DNA of 42,315 nt from positions 1 to 42,315 of the forward strand of contig JAHDBE010000004.1 in the NCBI GenBank assembly GCA_020630555.1, in the 5' to 3' direction. The notes below the pieces were generated by a model. It saw only the letters and a list, made by a program, of their open reading frames with translations, was not told where the DNA came from and did not search any database. Made by a program: the position numbers and the translations under genes. Below are positions 9,261 through 18,720 of the stretch, one piece after another; the first letter of the stretch is position 1; each line of letters opens with the position of its first letter. Source of the DNA: Saprospiraceae bacterium. Lineage in GTDB: Bacteria; Bacteroidota; Bacteroidia; Chitinophagales; Saprospiraceae.

Positions 9261-10316
9261 CTATTTTTTTTCATACATTTTTTCATAATAACTCTGGTAC
9301 TCACCAGAGGTAACATTTTCCAACCATTCTCTGTTAGTCATATACCAGTCAATGGTTTTTTCAATACCCTCCTCAAATTGCAAAGAAGGGACCCATCCGA
9401 GATTAGTTTGAATCTTTGAAGCATCTATGGCATATCTTAAATCATGACCTGCACGGTCTTTCACGAAAGTGATAAGATTCTGGCTTTCGCCAATTTCTCT
9501 ACCTAAGTAAGCATCCATTTTGTCACACAAAATCTTAATTAGATCAATATTGCTCCACTCGTTATGGCCTCCTATATTATATGTCTGCCCGACCTGTCCT
9601 TCAAATAAAATCTTAGAAATAGCGAGGGCATGATCTTCAACATATAACCAATCACGAACGTTTTCCCCTTTACCGTAAACGGGTAATGGTTTTTTATTAT
9701 AGATGTTGTTTATAAACAATGGGATCAATTTTTCAGGAAACTGATTAGGACCATAGTTGTTAGAACAATTACTCATTACTATTGGTAAACCATATGTGTG
9801 ATAAAACGAACTAACCAAATGATCTGAACCTGCCTTCGAAGCAGAATATGGACTTCTCGGATCATATGGTGTTGTCTCCGAAAACAATGAGTCATCTAAA
9901 TCTAAGCTCCCATAAACTTCATCTGTAGAAACATGGTAAAATCGCTTATTGTTAAAATCACCATCCCAGTGCTTTTTGGCTTGAGCCAAAAGGTTGGTAG
10001 TCCCTATTAAATTAGTTTTAACAAAAACAAGAGGATCCTCAATAGACCGATCCACATGACTTTCTGCAGCGAGATGGACGATCGCGTCAATGTCGAATTT
10101 ATTTAAGGTTTCGAAAACGTTACGTTCATCACATATATCTCCTTTTACGAAGAAATAATTTTCGTTGTCTTGTACATCTTTAAGATTTTCTAGATTACCC
10201 GCGTAGGTTAGCTTGTCATAGTTTATAACCCTTTTTCCAGGGTTGTTTTTGAGCAAAACCCGTATAACGTGAGAGCCTATAAAGCCAGCACCTCCAGTGA
10301 CAAGAATATTATTCAT
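9261..10316 (-). CDS. rmlB: dTDP-glucose 4,6-dehydratase
   Basis: Extended SDR of 351 residues making dTDP-4-keto-6-deoxyglucose. Motifs are ILVTGGAGFIGS, HLAAESHVDRSI, the catalytic STDEVYG and YSASKAGSDH (Y-x3-K), and NNYGPNQFPEK. Its partner rmlA is at 12.6-13.4 kb in the same operon. No rmlC or rmlD is in the window, so the end sugar need not be rhamnose. The start overlaps the stop of the upstream epimerase gene as ATGA. Confidence 0.93.
   Translation of the reverse strand: MNNILVTGGAGFIGSHVIRVLLKNNPGKRVINYDKLTYAGNLENLKDVQDNENYFFVKGDICDERNVFETLNKFDIDAIVHLAAESHVDRSIEDPLVFVKTNLIGTTNLLAQAKKHWDGDFNNKRFYHVSTDEVYGSLDLDDSLFSETTPYDPRSPYSASKAGSDHLVSSFYHTYGLPIVMSNCSNNYGPNQFPEKLIPLFINNIYNKKPLPVYGKGENVRDWLYVEDHALAISKILFEGQVGQTYNIGGHNEWSNIDLIKILCDKMDAYLGREIGESQNLITFVKDRAGHDLRYAIDASKIQTNLGWVPSLQFEEGIEKTIDWYMTNREWLENVTSGEYQSYYEKMYEKK
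9974..9991. repeat. Dispersed palindrome TTGGC-N4-GCCAA
   Basis: Arms TTTTGGC and GCCAAAA with centre TTGA, inside rmlB (codons Leu-Leu-Ala-Gln-Ala-Lys). Confidence 0.6.
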
Positions 10317-11287
10317 GAAAAAAGCTTTTTGTAATAAGCAAAGGCATTTTGCAATCCTTCGTCAATTTTGATCCGACCCGAATAGTCTATGTTTTCTATA
10401 GCTTTAGAAATGTCAGCTAAACTATGAGGAATATCTCCGGCTCTATTAGGACCATGTGAGGCATCCACATCACAACCCGTGACATTTTTTATCATCTTCC
10501 AAAGTTGATTTAAATTAGTTTGCTGTCCACAAGCCACATTATAAATCTGGTTTATGCTGTCATTTCTCGATTCACAAAAAAGGCTTTTAATATTCGCCTC
10601 TACGGCGTTATCTACATAAGTAAAATCTCGACTATAAGATCCATCACCATTTATTATTGGAGCTTTTTCAGAAATAGCCGCTTTAAAAAACAATGGAATT
10701 ACAGCAGCATAAGCACCATTTGGATCCTGTTTTGGTCCAAAAACATTAAAATACCTTAGGCCTATATATTCAAAATCGTAATTATCTGAAAACACCTGAG
10801 CATAAATTTCATTGACGAGCTTTGTGACCGCATAGGGAGACAATGGATTTCCGATAATTTCTTCTTTTTTTGGTAGCTCCTTACTATCTCCATATGTAGA
10901 AGAAGAAGCTGCAAAAACTACGCGTTTTACGCCTTGATCAATAGCAGCCTTGAATACATTTAGAGTTCCAGAAATATTTACTTCATTAGAGGTGATGGGG
11001 TCTTTTATTGATCTAGGAACAGAACCAAGAGCAGCTTGGTGAGAAATTAAATCCATACCATCACAAGCCTTGAGACATATTTGGAAATCCCGAATATCAC
11101 CTTCTATGAATTCAAATTTTGTATTATTCTCAAACTCTTGAAGATTTTTTAGAAAACCTGTGGCTAAATTGTCAAGAACTCTTACCGTCCCTACTCGTTC
11201 GTCCTTAATTAAGGCGTCGACTAGGTTTGAACCAATAAAACCCGCACCACCAGTAACTAGTATCGATTTTTTGAAATTATCTGTCAT
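10313..11287 (-). CDS. UDP-HexNAc 4-epimerase, WbpP/TviC-like
   Basis: Extended SDR of 324 residues. The run HQAALGSVPRSIKDP, the ASSSTYGDSKELPK segment, LSPYAVTKLVNEIYAQVF (with Y-x3-K) and LRYFNVFGPKQDPNGAYAAV are the signature stretches of WbpP and TviC. These interconvert UDP-GlcNAc and UDP-GalNAc, or the corresponding uronic acids. It follows the TviB/WbpA-like dehydrogenase with a TAATG overlap, the same pair order as in Vi antigen synthesis, so UDP-GalNAcA is a likely product. Whether the acid or the neutral sugar is the true substrate cannot be seen. Confidence 0.85.
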   Translation of the reverse strand: MTDNFKKSILVTGGAGFIGSNLVDALIKDERVGTVRVLDNLATGFLKNLQEFENNTKFEFIEGDIRDFQICLKACDGMDLISHQAALGSVPRSIKDPITSNEVNISGTLNVFKAAIDQGVKRVVFAASSSTYGDSKELPKKEEIIGNPLSPYAVTKLVNEIYAQVFSDNYDFEYIGLRYFNVFGPKQDPNGAYAAVIPLFFKAAISEKAPIINGDGSYSRDFTYVDNAVEANIKSLFCESRNDSINQIYNVACGQQTNLNQLWKMIKNVTGCDVDASHGPNRAGDIPHSLADISKAIENIDYSGRIKIDEGLQNAFAYYKKLFS

Positions 11288-12579
11288 TATAATCTTCCGT
11301 TAACTAAAGATTTAGGCAAGACACTTTTTACATCATAAATAATTCCATTATCATTTAAAAAAGATGTTAAGTCCAGATCCAAAAACTCTTTATGAGCAAC
11401 CGTTAATACCACAGCATCATACTTTTCGCTAACCGCCTCTAACTGATTGGTAGATTTAATTTTGTATTCATGATGTACTTCATCTGGATTTGCCCAGGGA
11501 TCATAAAGATCCACTTCCGCCCCATAATCTTTTAATTCAGAATACACATCGATGGCTTTCGTGTTACGTATATCTGGACAATTTTCTTTAAAAGTGATTC
11601 CTAACATTAATATTTTTGACCCCTTTATTTTGAGATCCTTATCAATCATAAGTTTTACAATTTCGCTCGCGACGAAATGGCCCATTCCATCATTTAAACG
11701 TCGTCCAGCCAAAATAATTTCAGGATGATATCCTACTTCTTGCGCTTTTTGTGCTAAATAATATGGATCAACACCGATACAGTGTCCTCCTACAAGCCCT
11801 GGTCTAAATGGTAGAAAATTCCATTTGGTACCAGCCGCCTCTAAAACCTCCAAAGTATCAATACCCATTCGATTAAATATTTTTGAAAGTTCATTGACAA
11901 AGGCAATGTTTATATCTCGTTGACTGTTTTCGATTACTTTGGCAGCTTCTGCGACTTTTATAGAACTCGCCAAATATGTTCCAGCGGTAATCACCGTTTG
12001 ATATAACTCGTCAATTACTTTTCCAGATTCTGGGGTAGATCCGGAAGTGACCTTAAGAATTTTAGTCACGGTATGCTTTTTATCTCCAGGGTTAATTCTT
12101 TCCGGGCTATACCCAACAAAAAAGTCCTTATTAAAAGTTAAACCCGAAACACGTTCAAGTATTGGAATACACTCTTCCTCTGTAGCACCTGGATAAACGG
12201 TGGATTCATATACGACATAATCACCTTTCTTTAAAACCTTACCTACTGTTTCACTTGCCTTTTGAAGTGGCACCAAAACAGGTCTATTGTTTTTATCTGT
12301 AGGAGTAGGAACAGTAATTATAAAAAAATTACACTCTTTTAAAACTTCTGAATCCGTGGTGTTTAAAAGTCCTACGCTATCCCCATCAAAAGAGTCAACG
12401 ACCACACTTTTTAAATAATCATTCGAAACCTCGAGAGTTGAATCAACACCGCGATTTAGTTCGTCTACTCTACTGGAATTAATATCAAATCCCACAGTTG
12501 GAAACTTTTGAGCAAATTCTACCGCCAAAGGCAGCCCTACATATCCCAAACCAATTATTCCAATACGTTTATCCTTCAT
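11287..12579 (-). CDS. UDP-N-acetylhexosamine 6-dehydrogenase, TviB/WbpA-like
   Basis: NAD-dependent four-electron dehydrogenase of 430 residues producing the UDP-HexNAc uronic acid that feeds the Wbp steps. It has the Rossmann start [37 protein letters not shown], a central helix [20 protein letters not shown], and the catalytic cysteine C267 in [11 protein letters not shown]. The C-terminal domain contains [14 protein letters not shown]. The PERINPGD signature separates it from the UDP-glucose dehydrogenase gene at 16.2-17.5 kb. It lies two bases after rmlA. Confidence 0.9.
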   Translation of the reverse strand: MKDKRIGIIGLGYVGLPLAVEFAQKFPTVGFDINSSRVDELNRGVDSTLEVSNDYLKSVVVDSFDGDSVGLLNTTDSEVLKECNFFIITVPTPTDKNNRPVLVPLQKASETVGKVLKKGDYVVYESTVYPGATEEECIPILERVSGLTFNKDFFVGYSPERINPGDKKHTVTKILKVTSGSTPESGKVIDELYQTVITAGTYLASSIKVAEAAKVIENSQRDINIAFVNELSKIFNRMGIDTLEVLEAAGTKWNFLPFRPGLVGGHCIGVDPYYLAQKAQEVGYHPEIILAGRRLNDGMGHFVASEIVKLMIDKDLKIKGSKILMLGITFKENCPDIRNTKAIDVYSELKDYGAEVDLYDPWANPDEVHHEYKIKSTNQLEAVSEKYDAVVLTVAHKEFLDLDLTSFLNDNGIIYDVKSVLPKSLVNGRL

Positions 12580-12581
12580 TT

Positions 12582-13448
12582 CTATGTATTTATCATGTCA
12601 AGTAGATATTGGCCATACCCACTTTTTATTAATTCTTTTCCAAGTTTTTCTAATTGACTTTCGTCAATGAAGTTTTTGCGGTAAGCGATCTCTTCTATAC
12701 ATCCGATTTTGTGAGATTGCCTTTTCTCAATTACTCTAACAAATTCAGAGGCATCATGCAAGGAGTCGAAAGTACCCGTATCTAACCAAGCTGTTCCGCG
12801 ATTCATTATACCAACAGAAAGTTTTCCTTCCTTTAAATAATGATCGTTAACGGTCGTAATTTCGTATTCGCCTCTAGCAGATGGCTTTATCTCTTTTGCA
12901 ATAGTCACCACATCATTGTCATAAAAGTATAATCCCGGAACGGCGAAGTTACTTTTAGGATGCAAAGGTTTTTCTTCGATACTTATCGCCTTGTGCGAAT
13001 CATCAAATTCTACGACGCCATATCGCTGAGGATCGTTTACTTCATAAGCAAATATTTTTGCACCTGTTTTTAACTGTGCACTTTCCTCAACTAAATTTGA
13101 TAGTCCTGAACCATAAAAAATATTATCTCCCAAAATTAGAGATACCGTATCTGACCCTATAAAGTCTTCACCGATGACAAAGGCTTGCGCCAATCCATTT
13201 GGCACATGTTGTACTTTATACTCAAAACGACATCCAATTCTATTTCCATTTCCTAACAATCTCTTGAATTGATCTTGATCCTCGGGAGTGGTAATTATTA
13301 AAATATCTCTGATTCCAGCTAACATCAGAATCGAAAGAGGGTAGTAGATCATGGGTTTATCATAAATAGGCATTAACTGCTTACTTATGGCTTTTGTAAT
13401 TGGGTATAGTCTTGTCCCTGAACCTCCGGCTAAAATTATTCCTTTCAA
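12582..13448 (-). CDS. rmlA: Glucose-1-phosphate thymidylyltransferase
   Basis: Makes dTDP-glucose from dTTP and glucose-1-phosphate, 288 residues, the usual length. Motifs are [17 protein letters not shown] (nucleotide binding), [21 protein letters not shown] and GTAWLDTGT. The start must be a TTG at 13448-13446: the glycine-rich motif begins two codons later and an in-frame stop sits four codons upstream, with no ATG between. It follows cysN by four bases and works with rmlB. Confidence 0.94.
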   Translation of the reverse strand: MKGIILAGGSGTRLYPITKAISKQLMPIYDKPMIYYPLSILMLAGIRDILIITTPEDQDQFKRLLGNGNRIGCRFEYKVQHVPNGLAQAFVIGEDFIGSDTVSLILGDNIFYGSGLSNLVEESAQLKTGAKIFAYEVNDPQRYGVVEFDDSHKAISIEEKPLHPKSNFAVPGLYFYDNDVVTIAKEIKPSARGEYEITTVNDHYLKEGKLSVGIMNRGTAWLDTGTFDSLHDASEFVRVIEKRQSHKIGCIEEIAYRKNFIDESQLEKLGKELIKSGYGQYLLDMINT

Positions 13449-13452
13449 AATA

Positions 13453-14709
13453 TTAAATTATCATACCTGCGGCAACCGTATTGTTTGTGCCTTCATCAAC
13501 GAGTATCACAGAACCCGTAATTCGATTCTGTTTGTATTCATCCGCAAATAACGGAAGCGTTGTACGAATCGAGACACGAGCAATGTCATTCGATGTTATA
13601 GTAAAATCCTCTTGGATTCTATGCAGTGAGTTTATATCTAATTTATATCTAATCTCTTTTATCATACATCGAGCTTCTTTAGATGTATGACGGATGGTGT
13701 ATTTTCCCCGAGCTTGTAATGGCTTACTATGGTCAAACCAACAAAGCATTAGTTCAATATCCTGTTCAATATTAGGTTTGTTGTTTGTTCGAACCAGCAT
13801 GTCTCCCCGACTAATGTCAATGTCATCCTCCAATAAAATTGTTACGGATTGAGGAGGAAAAGCTTCCTTGAGTTCGCCATCAAATGAATCGATTTTTGCG
13901 ATTTTGGATGTAAATCCACTTGGTAGAACCATGACCTCGTCCCCTTTTTTAAATACACCTCCAGCAATACGCCCTGCGTAACCTCTATAATCATGAAACT
14001 CATCGGTATAAGGCCTAATAACATATTGCACAGGAAAACGACAATCTATGAAGTTATGATCACTCGAGATATGAACATTTTCAAGATAGTACATTAACGT
14101 GCTACCCTCATACCAATCCATATTCTCGCTTCGATTAACCACATTATCCCCTTTTAAAGCAGAAATAGGAATGAAGCTTACATCGTTTACGTCTAGTTTT
14201 GTAGCAAAAGATTCGAAATCGTCACGGATCTTTTCATAGGCCTCTTCTCTATAATCCACTAGATCCATTTTGTTAATACAAACAACTACGTGCGGAATTT
14301 GTAATAATGAAGCAATAATAGCGTGACGCTTGGTTTGTTCGATTACTCCATGACGGGCATCTACAAGAAGCAATGCTACATTCGCTGTAGATGCGCCAGT
14401 TACCATATTTCGTGTATACTGAATATGTCCAGGAGTGTCCGCGATGATAAACTTTCTCTTTGGAGTACTAAAATACCTGTACGCAACGTCGATCGTTATT
14501 CCTTGTTCTCTTTCCGCTTTTAAACCATCAGTCAGCAATGCCAGATTTACCCCTTCTTCACCACGTTTTTCACTGATTTTTTCAATTTGTTCATACTGAT
14601 CCTGAAAGATAGACTTACTATCATAAAGCAATCTTCCTATCAAGGTGGATTTACCGTCGTCAACGGAACCCGCCGTAGTAAATCTTAAAAGCTCAGTAGA
14701 TGCATTCAT
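13453..14709 (-). CDS. cysN: Sulfate adenylyltransferase large subunit (GTPase)
   Basis: GTPase partner of CysD in APS formation from ATP and sulfate, 418 residues. G-domain motifs are visible: [16 protein letters not shown] (P-loop), the [10 protein letters not shown] switch region, [12 protein letters not shown] (G3) and NKMDLVD (G4). The C-terminal half has translation-factor-like beta domains. There is no fused CysC domain; APS kinase is a separate gene two positions upstream. It is somewhat shorter than E. coli CysN (about 475). It lies 22 bases after cysD. Confidence 0.95.
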   Translation of the reverse strand: MNASTELLRFTTAGSVDDGKSTLIGRLLYDSKSIFQDQYEQIEKISEKRGEEGVNLALLTDGLKAEREQGITIDVAYRYFSTPKRKFIIADTPGHIQYTRNMVTGASTANVALLLVDARHGVIEQTKRHAIIASLLQIPHVVVCINKMDLVDYREEAYEKIRDDFESFATKLDVNDVSFIPISALKGDNVVNRSENMDWYEGSTLMYYLENVHISSDHNFIDCRFPVQYVIRPYTDEFHDYRGYAGRIAGGVFKKGDEVMVLPSGFTSKIAKIDSFDGELKEAFPPQSVTILLEDDIDISRGDMLVRTNNKPNIEQDIELMLCWFDHSKPLQARGKYTIRHTSKEARCMIKEIRYKLDINSLHRIQEDFTITSNDIARVSIRTTLPLFADEYKQNRITGSVILVDEGTNNTVAAGMII

Positions 14710-14731
14710 TTATATATTGTTTTTTTCTTTC

Positions 14732-15637
14732 CTAAAAGTATCCTTGTTTCTTACGGTCCTCCATAGAGGTCTCACTTCTTTTATCATCGGCTCTTCCACC
14801 ACGTTCAGTCATTCGAGAGGTAGCTACCTCTTGGATTATGTCCTCTACACTTTGTGCCTCGGATCTCCAAACACCGGTGCATGTTATATCACCAATAGTC
14901 CTACAACGAACCATCTCTTCAAACACTTTTTCGTTTGGTTTTTTAGGTATATACTCTGAATCGGCCAAAAGAATACCATCTCTTTCTATGACATTTCTTT
15001 TATGAGCGAAATATAGATTGGGAAGAGGTACCTTTTCCTCTGCCAGATATTGCCAAACGTCTAGTTCTGTCCAGTTTGAAATGGGAAAAACTCTAAAGTG
15101 TTCTCCAAAAGATTTTTTTGCATTAAAAAGATTCCAAAGTTCTGGCCTTTGGTTTTTTGGATCCCATTGACCAAATTCGTCACGATGAGAGAAAAATCGT
15201 TCTTTGGCCCGTGCCTTTTCTTCATCACGTCTTCCTCCACCTAAGGCCGCATCATATTTTCCTTTTTCCAATTCATCTAAAAGAGTAAATGTTTGTAATC
15301 CATTACGACTAGCATTTACTCCTTTTTCTTCTGTGACAAACCCTTTGTCTATGGCCTCTTGAACATATCCAACTTTTAATTTAAGACCATATTTTTCTAC
15401 AAGATCGTCTCTAAACTTTATCGTTTCTTCAAAGTTGTGTCCAGTATCAACATGCAAAAGTGGAAAAGGAACTTTAGCAGGATAAAAAGCCTTAACGGCT
15501 AAATAAGTCATCAAAATGGAATCCTTTCCTCCCGAAAAAAGAATGACAGGATTTTCAAATTGTGCGGCCACCTCCCTTAAAACGAAAATAGATTCGCTTT
15601 CTAATTCTCTTAAATGATTTATATTATAGTTGGTCAT
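14732..15637 (-). CDS. cysD: Sulfate adenylyltransferase small subunit
   Basis: ATP-pyrophosphatase subunit that forms APS with CysN, 301 residues, the family length. The PP-loop SGGKDSILMTYLA is at about residues 35-47, followed by HVDTGHNFEET, GGGRRDEEKARAKER and FRVFPISNWTELDVW. It lies in the order cysC-cysD-cysN within a polysaccharide operon. This suggests that activated sulfate is made for the cluster as well as, or instead of, for cysteine synthesis. Confidence 0.96.
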   Translation of the reverse strand: MTNYNINHLRELESESIFVLREVAAQFENPVILFSGGKDSILMTYLAVKAFYPAKVPFPLLHVDTGHNFEETIKFRDDLVEKYGLKLKVGYVQEAIDKGFVTEEKGVNASRNGLQTFTLLDELEKGKYDAALGGGRRDEEKARAKERFFSHRDEFGQWDPKNQRPELWNLFNAKKSFGEHFRVFPISNWTELDVWQYLAEEKVPLPNLYFAHKRNVIERDGILLADSEYIPKKPNEKVFEEMVRCRTIGDITCTGVWRSEAQSVEDIIQEVATSRMTERGGRADDKRSETSMEDRKKQGYF

Positions 15638-15646
15638 ATTATATAT

Positions 15647-16225
15647 CTATTGACAAATAAATTTGTACAAAACGTCTATACTTTCTTCTATTGTTTGGTC
15701 TTTGGTTTTTATCTCTAAACTTGGATTCTCGGGATTTTCAAAAGGGGAGTCAATTCCAGTGAAATTTTTAATCATGCCTTCTCTAGCTTTTTTGTAAAGT
15801 CCTTTGACATCTCGTGCTTCGCATACTTCAAGAGGTGTGTTAATAAATACCTCATGAAAATCCTTTCCTATAATTTTTTTTGCGCTTTCGCGAATGTCAA
15901 TGGTCGGACTAACAAAAGAACAGAGTGTTATTACCCCTGTTTCTTTAAAAAGTTTTGCGACCTCTGATATTCTTCGGATGTTTTCTTTTCGATCTTCTAA
16001 AGAAAACCCAAGATTATTACATACACCAGATCTTATATTATCTCCATCCAAAACCTTAACAAGATATCCTTGGTCATAAAGTTCTTTTTCTACACCTTTT
16101 GCAATTGTGCTTTTACCTGATCCTGATAATCCCGTTAGCCAATACACAGCTCCCTTTTGATTAAGAAGAATCTCTTGTTTTTCTTGTGATAATAATTGGT
16201 CGAAAATAGGATGAATATTCTCCAT
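15647..16225 (-). CDS. cysC: Adenylylsulfate kinase
   Basis: Phosphorylates APS to PAPS, 192 residues. The P-loop GLSGSGKSTIAKG is at about residues 33-45, with the LDGDNIRSGVCNNLGFS segment, the SFVSPTIDIRESA region and KGLYKKAREG. PAPS is the donor for sulfotransferases. With an Fe-S-type CysH in the same cluster, this enzyme points to sulfated glycan, although no sulfotransferase or cysQ is in view. It sits 9 bases after the UDP-glucose dehydrogenase gene. Confidence 0.95.
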   Translation of the reverse strand: MENIHPIFDQLLSQEKQEILLNQKGAVYWLTGLSGSGKSTIAKGVEKELYDQGYLVKVLDGDNIRSGVCNNLGFSLEDRKENIRRISEVAKLFKETGVITLCSFVSPTIDIRESAKKIIGKDFHEVFINTPLEVCEARDVKGLYKKAREGMIKNFTGIDSPFENPENPSLEIKTKDQTIEESIDVLYKFICQ

Positions 16226-16234
16226 TGATTTGTC

Positions 16235-17539
16235 TTAAGGACGCCCGATACTAGAGTAGTTAAAGCCCATTCTTGATAAGTTTTCTTTCTCATAAAGATT
16301 TCTACCATCGAATATTAATGGGTAGTTCATACTTTTCTTCATTCTCTCAAAATCAGGTGTTCTAAATACTGACCACTCTGTACAAATCGCCAAGGCATCA
16401 CAGTTTTCTAAAACATCGTATTGATCCTTACCGAATTGAATCTCGTCTCCATGAATAGTCTTTACATTATCCATAGCTTCTGGATCAAAAGCCTTAATGG
16501 TTGCACCGTGTGAAAGAAGTTTTTTTATAGTGTAGAGTGCTGGGGCCTCTCTAATATCGTCCGTATTTGGTTTGAATGCTAACCCCCATATGGCGATTGT
16601 CTTTTGATTTAAGTCTGGACCAAATTTTTCAATTATTCTATTGGCTAAAATTAATTTTTGATCCTCATTGACATCCATCACCGCATTTAAAATTTTAAAT
16701 GGGTATTCATTTTCCTGAGCCGTTTTATATAATGCTTGGACGTCTTTAGGAAAACAAGACCCCCCATAACCAATACCAGGAAATAAAAAACGTTTACCAA
16801 TTCTTGTATCACTTCCAATTCCTCGCCTTACCATATCTACATTGGCGCCAACTTTTTCACATAGGTTAGCGACTTCATTCATGAATGTAATCTTAGTGGC
16901 CAAAAAGGCGTTTGCTGCATATTTGGTCATTTCAGCAGACTTTTCATCCATAATGATTATTGGGTTTCCTTGGCGAACAAAGGGTTCGTAAAGTCGCGTC
17001 ATGACCTCTTTTGCTCTTTCTGAAGAAGTACCAATTACTACACGATCTGGTTTCATAAAATCATCTACGGCGACTCCTTCTCTTAAGAATTCTGGGTTAG
17101 AAACAACATCAAACAAAGACTCATCAAGGTTCTTTACTAATACAGAGTGGACTTTTTCTGCAGTTCCAACAGGGACCGTACTCTTATCGACGATGACTTT
17201 GTACTCTTTTATAAGTTTTGATAAATCATCTGCTACATTTAAAACAAAACTTAAATCAGCAGAGCCATCAGCACCAGGAGGAGTTGGTAAGGCAAGAAAG
17301 ATAACCTCAGCATGTTGAATGCCCTCTTCTAAAGAAGTCGTAAATTCTAACCGCCCTTGTTTAGTATTTCTTTCGAATAGAATATTAAGACCTGGTTCGA
17401 AAATGGGGACATGTCCATTTCTCATCATCTCTACCTTCTTCTCATCAATATCTACACAGACGACATCATTACCTGTTTCCGCAAAGCAAGTTCCTGTAAC
17501 TAACCCAACATAACCTGTTCCAATGACTGCAATTTTCAT
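16235..17539 (-). CDS. ugd: UDP-glucose 6-dehydrogenase
   Basis: Oxidises UDP-glucose to UDP-glucuronic acid with NAD, 434 residues. Motifs are KIAVIGTGYVGLVTGTCFA, DKSTVPVGTAE, VSNPEFLREGVAVDDF, YAANAFLATKITFMNE and the catalytic cysteine C262 in GYGGSCFPKD. It is the first biosynthetic gene after the antiterminator gene and directly follows an 88-base spacer with strong inverted repeats. P. gingivalis UgdA, part of the Wbp/Vim pathway, is a related dehydrogenase. Here the TviB/WbpA-like gene is the better UDP-GlcNAc candidate. Confidence 0.95.
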   Translation of the reverse strand: MKIAVIGTGYVGLVTGTCFAETGNDVVCVDIDEKKVEMMRNGHVPIFEPGLNILFERNTKQGRLEFTTSLEEGIQHAEVIFLALPTPPGADGSADLSFVLNVADDLSKLIKEYKVIVDKSTVPVGTAEKVHSVLVKNLDESLFDVVSNPEFLREGVAVDDFMKPDRVVIGTSSERAKEVMTRLYEPFVRQGNPIIIMDEKSAEMTKYAANAFLATKITFMNEVANLCEKVGANVDMVRRGIGSDTRIGKRFLFPGIGYGGSCFPKDVQALYKTAQENEYPFKILNAVMDVNEDQKLILANRIIEKFGPDLNQKTIAIWGLAFKPNTDDIREAPALYTIKKLLSHGATIKAFDPEAMDNVKTIHGDEIQFGKDQYDVLENCDALAICTEWSVFRTPDFERMKKSMNYPLIFDGRNLYEKENLSRMGFNYSSIGRP

Positions 17540-17551
17540 AATTCTCTTTTA

Positions 17552-17606
17552 ATGTTTAAATACGGCTTCGCCCTTGATAAGTTGCGGCAACTTATCCTCT
17601 AAACAT
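17552..17606 (-). promoter_or_regulatory. Structured leader between antiterminator gene and polysaccharide genes
   Basis: An outer inverted repeat ATGTTTA/TAAACAT (17552-17558 with 17600-17606) encloses a perfect 9-bp hairpin GATAAGTTG-N3-CAACTTATC (17576-17596). It also encloses a small GGC-TTC-GCC hairpin (17564-17572). As RNA on the minus strand this could form a three-way junction. No U-run follows the stems, so it is not a plain intrinsic terminator. Its position just after a NusG paralog gene suggests a recruitment, pause or processing site; that role is inference. Confidence 0.5.
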
Positions 17607-17627
17607 GTCTAAAATGTAAGCTGAAGT

Positions 17628-18200
17628 TTAAGCTGTTGCTAAAACTTCAAGTGGCCTCAGATTGTCTGAGGATATTTCCATCATCAATTGAATTCCAATT
17701 GTTTGTAATTCTACGATGAAATGTTTTTTATCTAATTGTTCTACCAACACACCTTTTAGTCCCGTCAAATTTCCTGATATCACTTCTACTTTCATTCCTT
17801 CACTGAGTGCACCGCGCTCAGACATCCTGATGTTTTTCTCCCCAGTGATATGTTTAAGAATAGAAATTTCCTCTTCAGGGATAGCGATTAAGTTCTTGCC
17901 TATCTTTAAAAACCCAGAGACGTATTCAGTCTGTAAGACTTTGACATACTCTTCTTTGTTGATCTTTACAAAGACATAGCAATTAATCAATGGTTTCTCA
18001 TATGTCTTTCGGGATCTAGAATACTCCTTTGCTACTTTAATCAGCGGAGTATACGAAGTGATACCTTTTTTTCTTAGGCTATTTTGAACGTACTTTTCAC
18101 ATTTGAATCGTGTGTAAACGGCGAACCATCTCTTCTCGTCTTCGACTAGTTGATTTATTATATGTTCTTTTCTACTCAACGCTCTTAAATCTTTTCCCAT
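17628..18200 (-). CDS. UpxY-like NusG-family transcription antiterminator
   Basis: NusG paralog of 190 residues. The N-terminal NGN domain starts at RWFAVYTRFKCEKYV (about residue 24) with PLINCYVFVKI and YVSGFLKIG. A C-terminal KOW motif GMKVEVISGNLTGLKG is at about residues 134-149. In Bacteroides, UpxY proteins prevent premature termination in the leader of their own capsule operon. Placement as the second gene of the operon, before the structured 88-base spacer, fits this role. The start ATG (18200) is 16 bases inside the upstream regulator gene, so the two are probably co-translated. General NusG is unlikely given the context. Confidence 0.87.
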   Translation of the reverse strand: MGKDLRALSRKEHIINQLVEDEKRWFAVYTRFKCEKYVQNSLRKKGITSYTPLIKVAKEYSRSRKTYEKPLINCYVFVKINKEEYVKVLQTEYVSGFLKIGKNLIAIPEEEISILKHITGEKNIRMSERGALSEGMKVEVISGNLTGLKGVLVEQLDKKHFIVELQTIGIQLMMEISSDNLRPLEVLATA

Positions 18201-18718
18201 AATAAAAGAGGGTCACTATCTAAATGACCCCATGCAATGTTTTCATACTCACCAGACTCGTATATCACATATCGTATTTTTCTAGAAATGTAATCCTCAA
18301 CCTTTTCAATCAATTTTATCAAGTAATCTTTTTTAATATCACCGACAAAAACTAGATCAATAATTTGACTATTTCGTCCTCGAGCAAAATCACCAGTAAC
18401 AAATACTTTCTCTACATTTCCAAGTCGTTTAACGATATCCTCAATAATTCGATCAAATCCAAGGTGTTTTAAAACAAGATTATGAACCTCATTATATAAA
18501 GGATGGTCTGTGTTTGCTTTAAATATCTTTTTATTGCCTCGAGAAAAGGATCGTAACATACCGGCTTTTTCGAATCGATTTAACTCAAGACGAATGGCGT
18601 TAGAAGATTCTCCGAATTCTGATTCTAAACCCCGTAAATAGGAGGTGTTACTGCTGTTTAAGAAAAACTTTAAAAGCAGTTTTACGCGTGTTTTTGATGA
18701 TATTAATGTTTCTATCAT
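18185..18718 (-). CDS. Winged-helix regulator fused to nucleotidyltransferase-like domain
   Basis: A 177-residue protein with an N-terminal winged-helix DNA-binding domain (about 1-70; ISSKTRVKLLLKFFLN, SSNAIRLELNRFEKAGML) and a C-terminal MNT-type nucleotidyltransferase-like domain (about 85-177). The latter keeps VTGDFARGRNSQIIDLVFVG, a degenerate form of G-S-x-A-R-G...SDxDL with only one of the paired acidic residues, so catalysis is doubtful. It is the first gene of the polysaccharide operon and overlaps the UpxY-like gene. A 21-base dyad lies immediately before its start codon and may be its own operator. Specific function is not established. Confidence 0.75.
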   Translation of the reverse strand: MIETLISSKTRVKLLLKFFLNSSNTSYLRGLESEFGESSNAIRLELNRFEKAGMLRSFSRGNKKIFKANTDHPLYNEVHNLVLKHLGFDRIIEDIVKRLGNVEKVFVTGDFARGRNSQIIDLVFVGDIKKDYLIKLIEKVEDYISRKIRYVIYESGEYENIAWGHLDSDPLLLWEKI

Positions 18719-18720
18719 AA

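Noticed and set aside
9257-9316. 20-residue N-terminal extension of the WbpE-like aminotransferase
   Set aside because: It is antisense-free but overlaps the rmlB 3' end, and family members begin close to the ATG at 9256.
13842-14024. Short frame inside cysN that could suggest a frameshift
   Set aside because: cysN is continuous across it with intact motifs; the short frame is only an alternate reading.
16842-16851. TTGGCGCCAA in ugd as another copy of the dispersed palindrome
   Set aside because: It has no spacer, unlike the other copies, so it may be coincidental and was not counted.
17576-17596. Hairpin read as intrinsic terminator after the UpxY-like gene
   Set aside because: No U-run follows on the transcribed strand, and downstream genes run in the same direction with short gaps.
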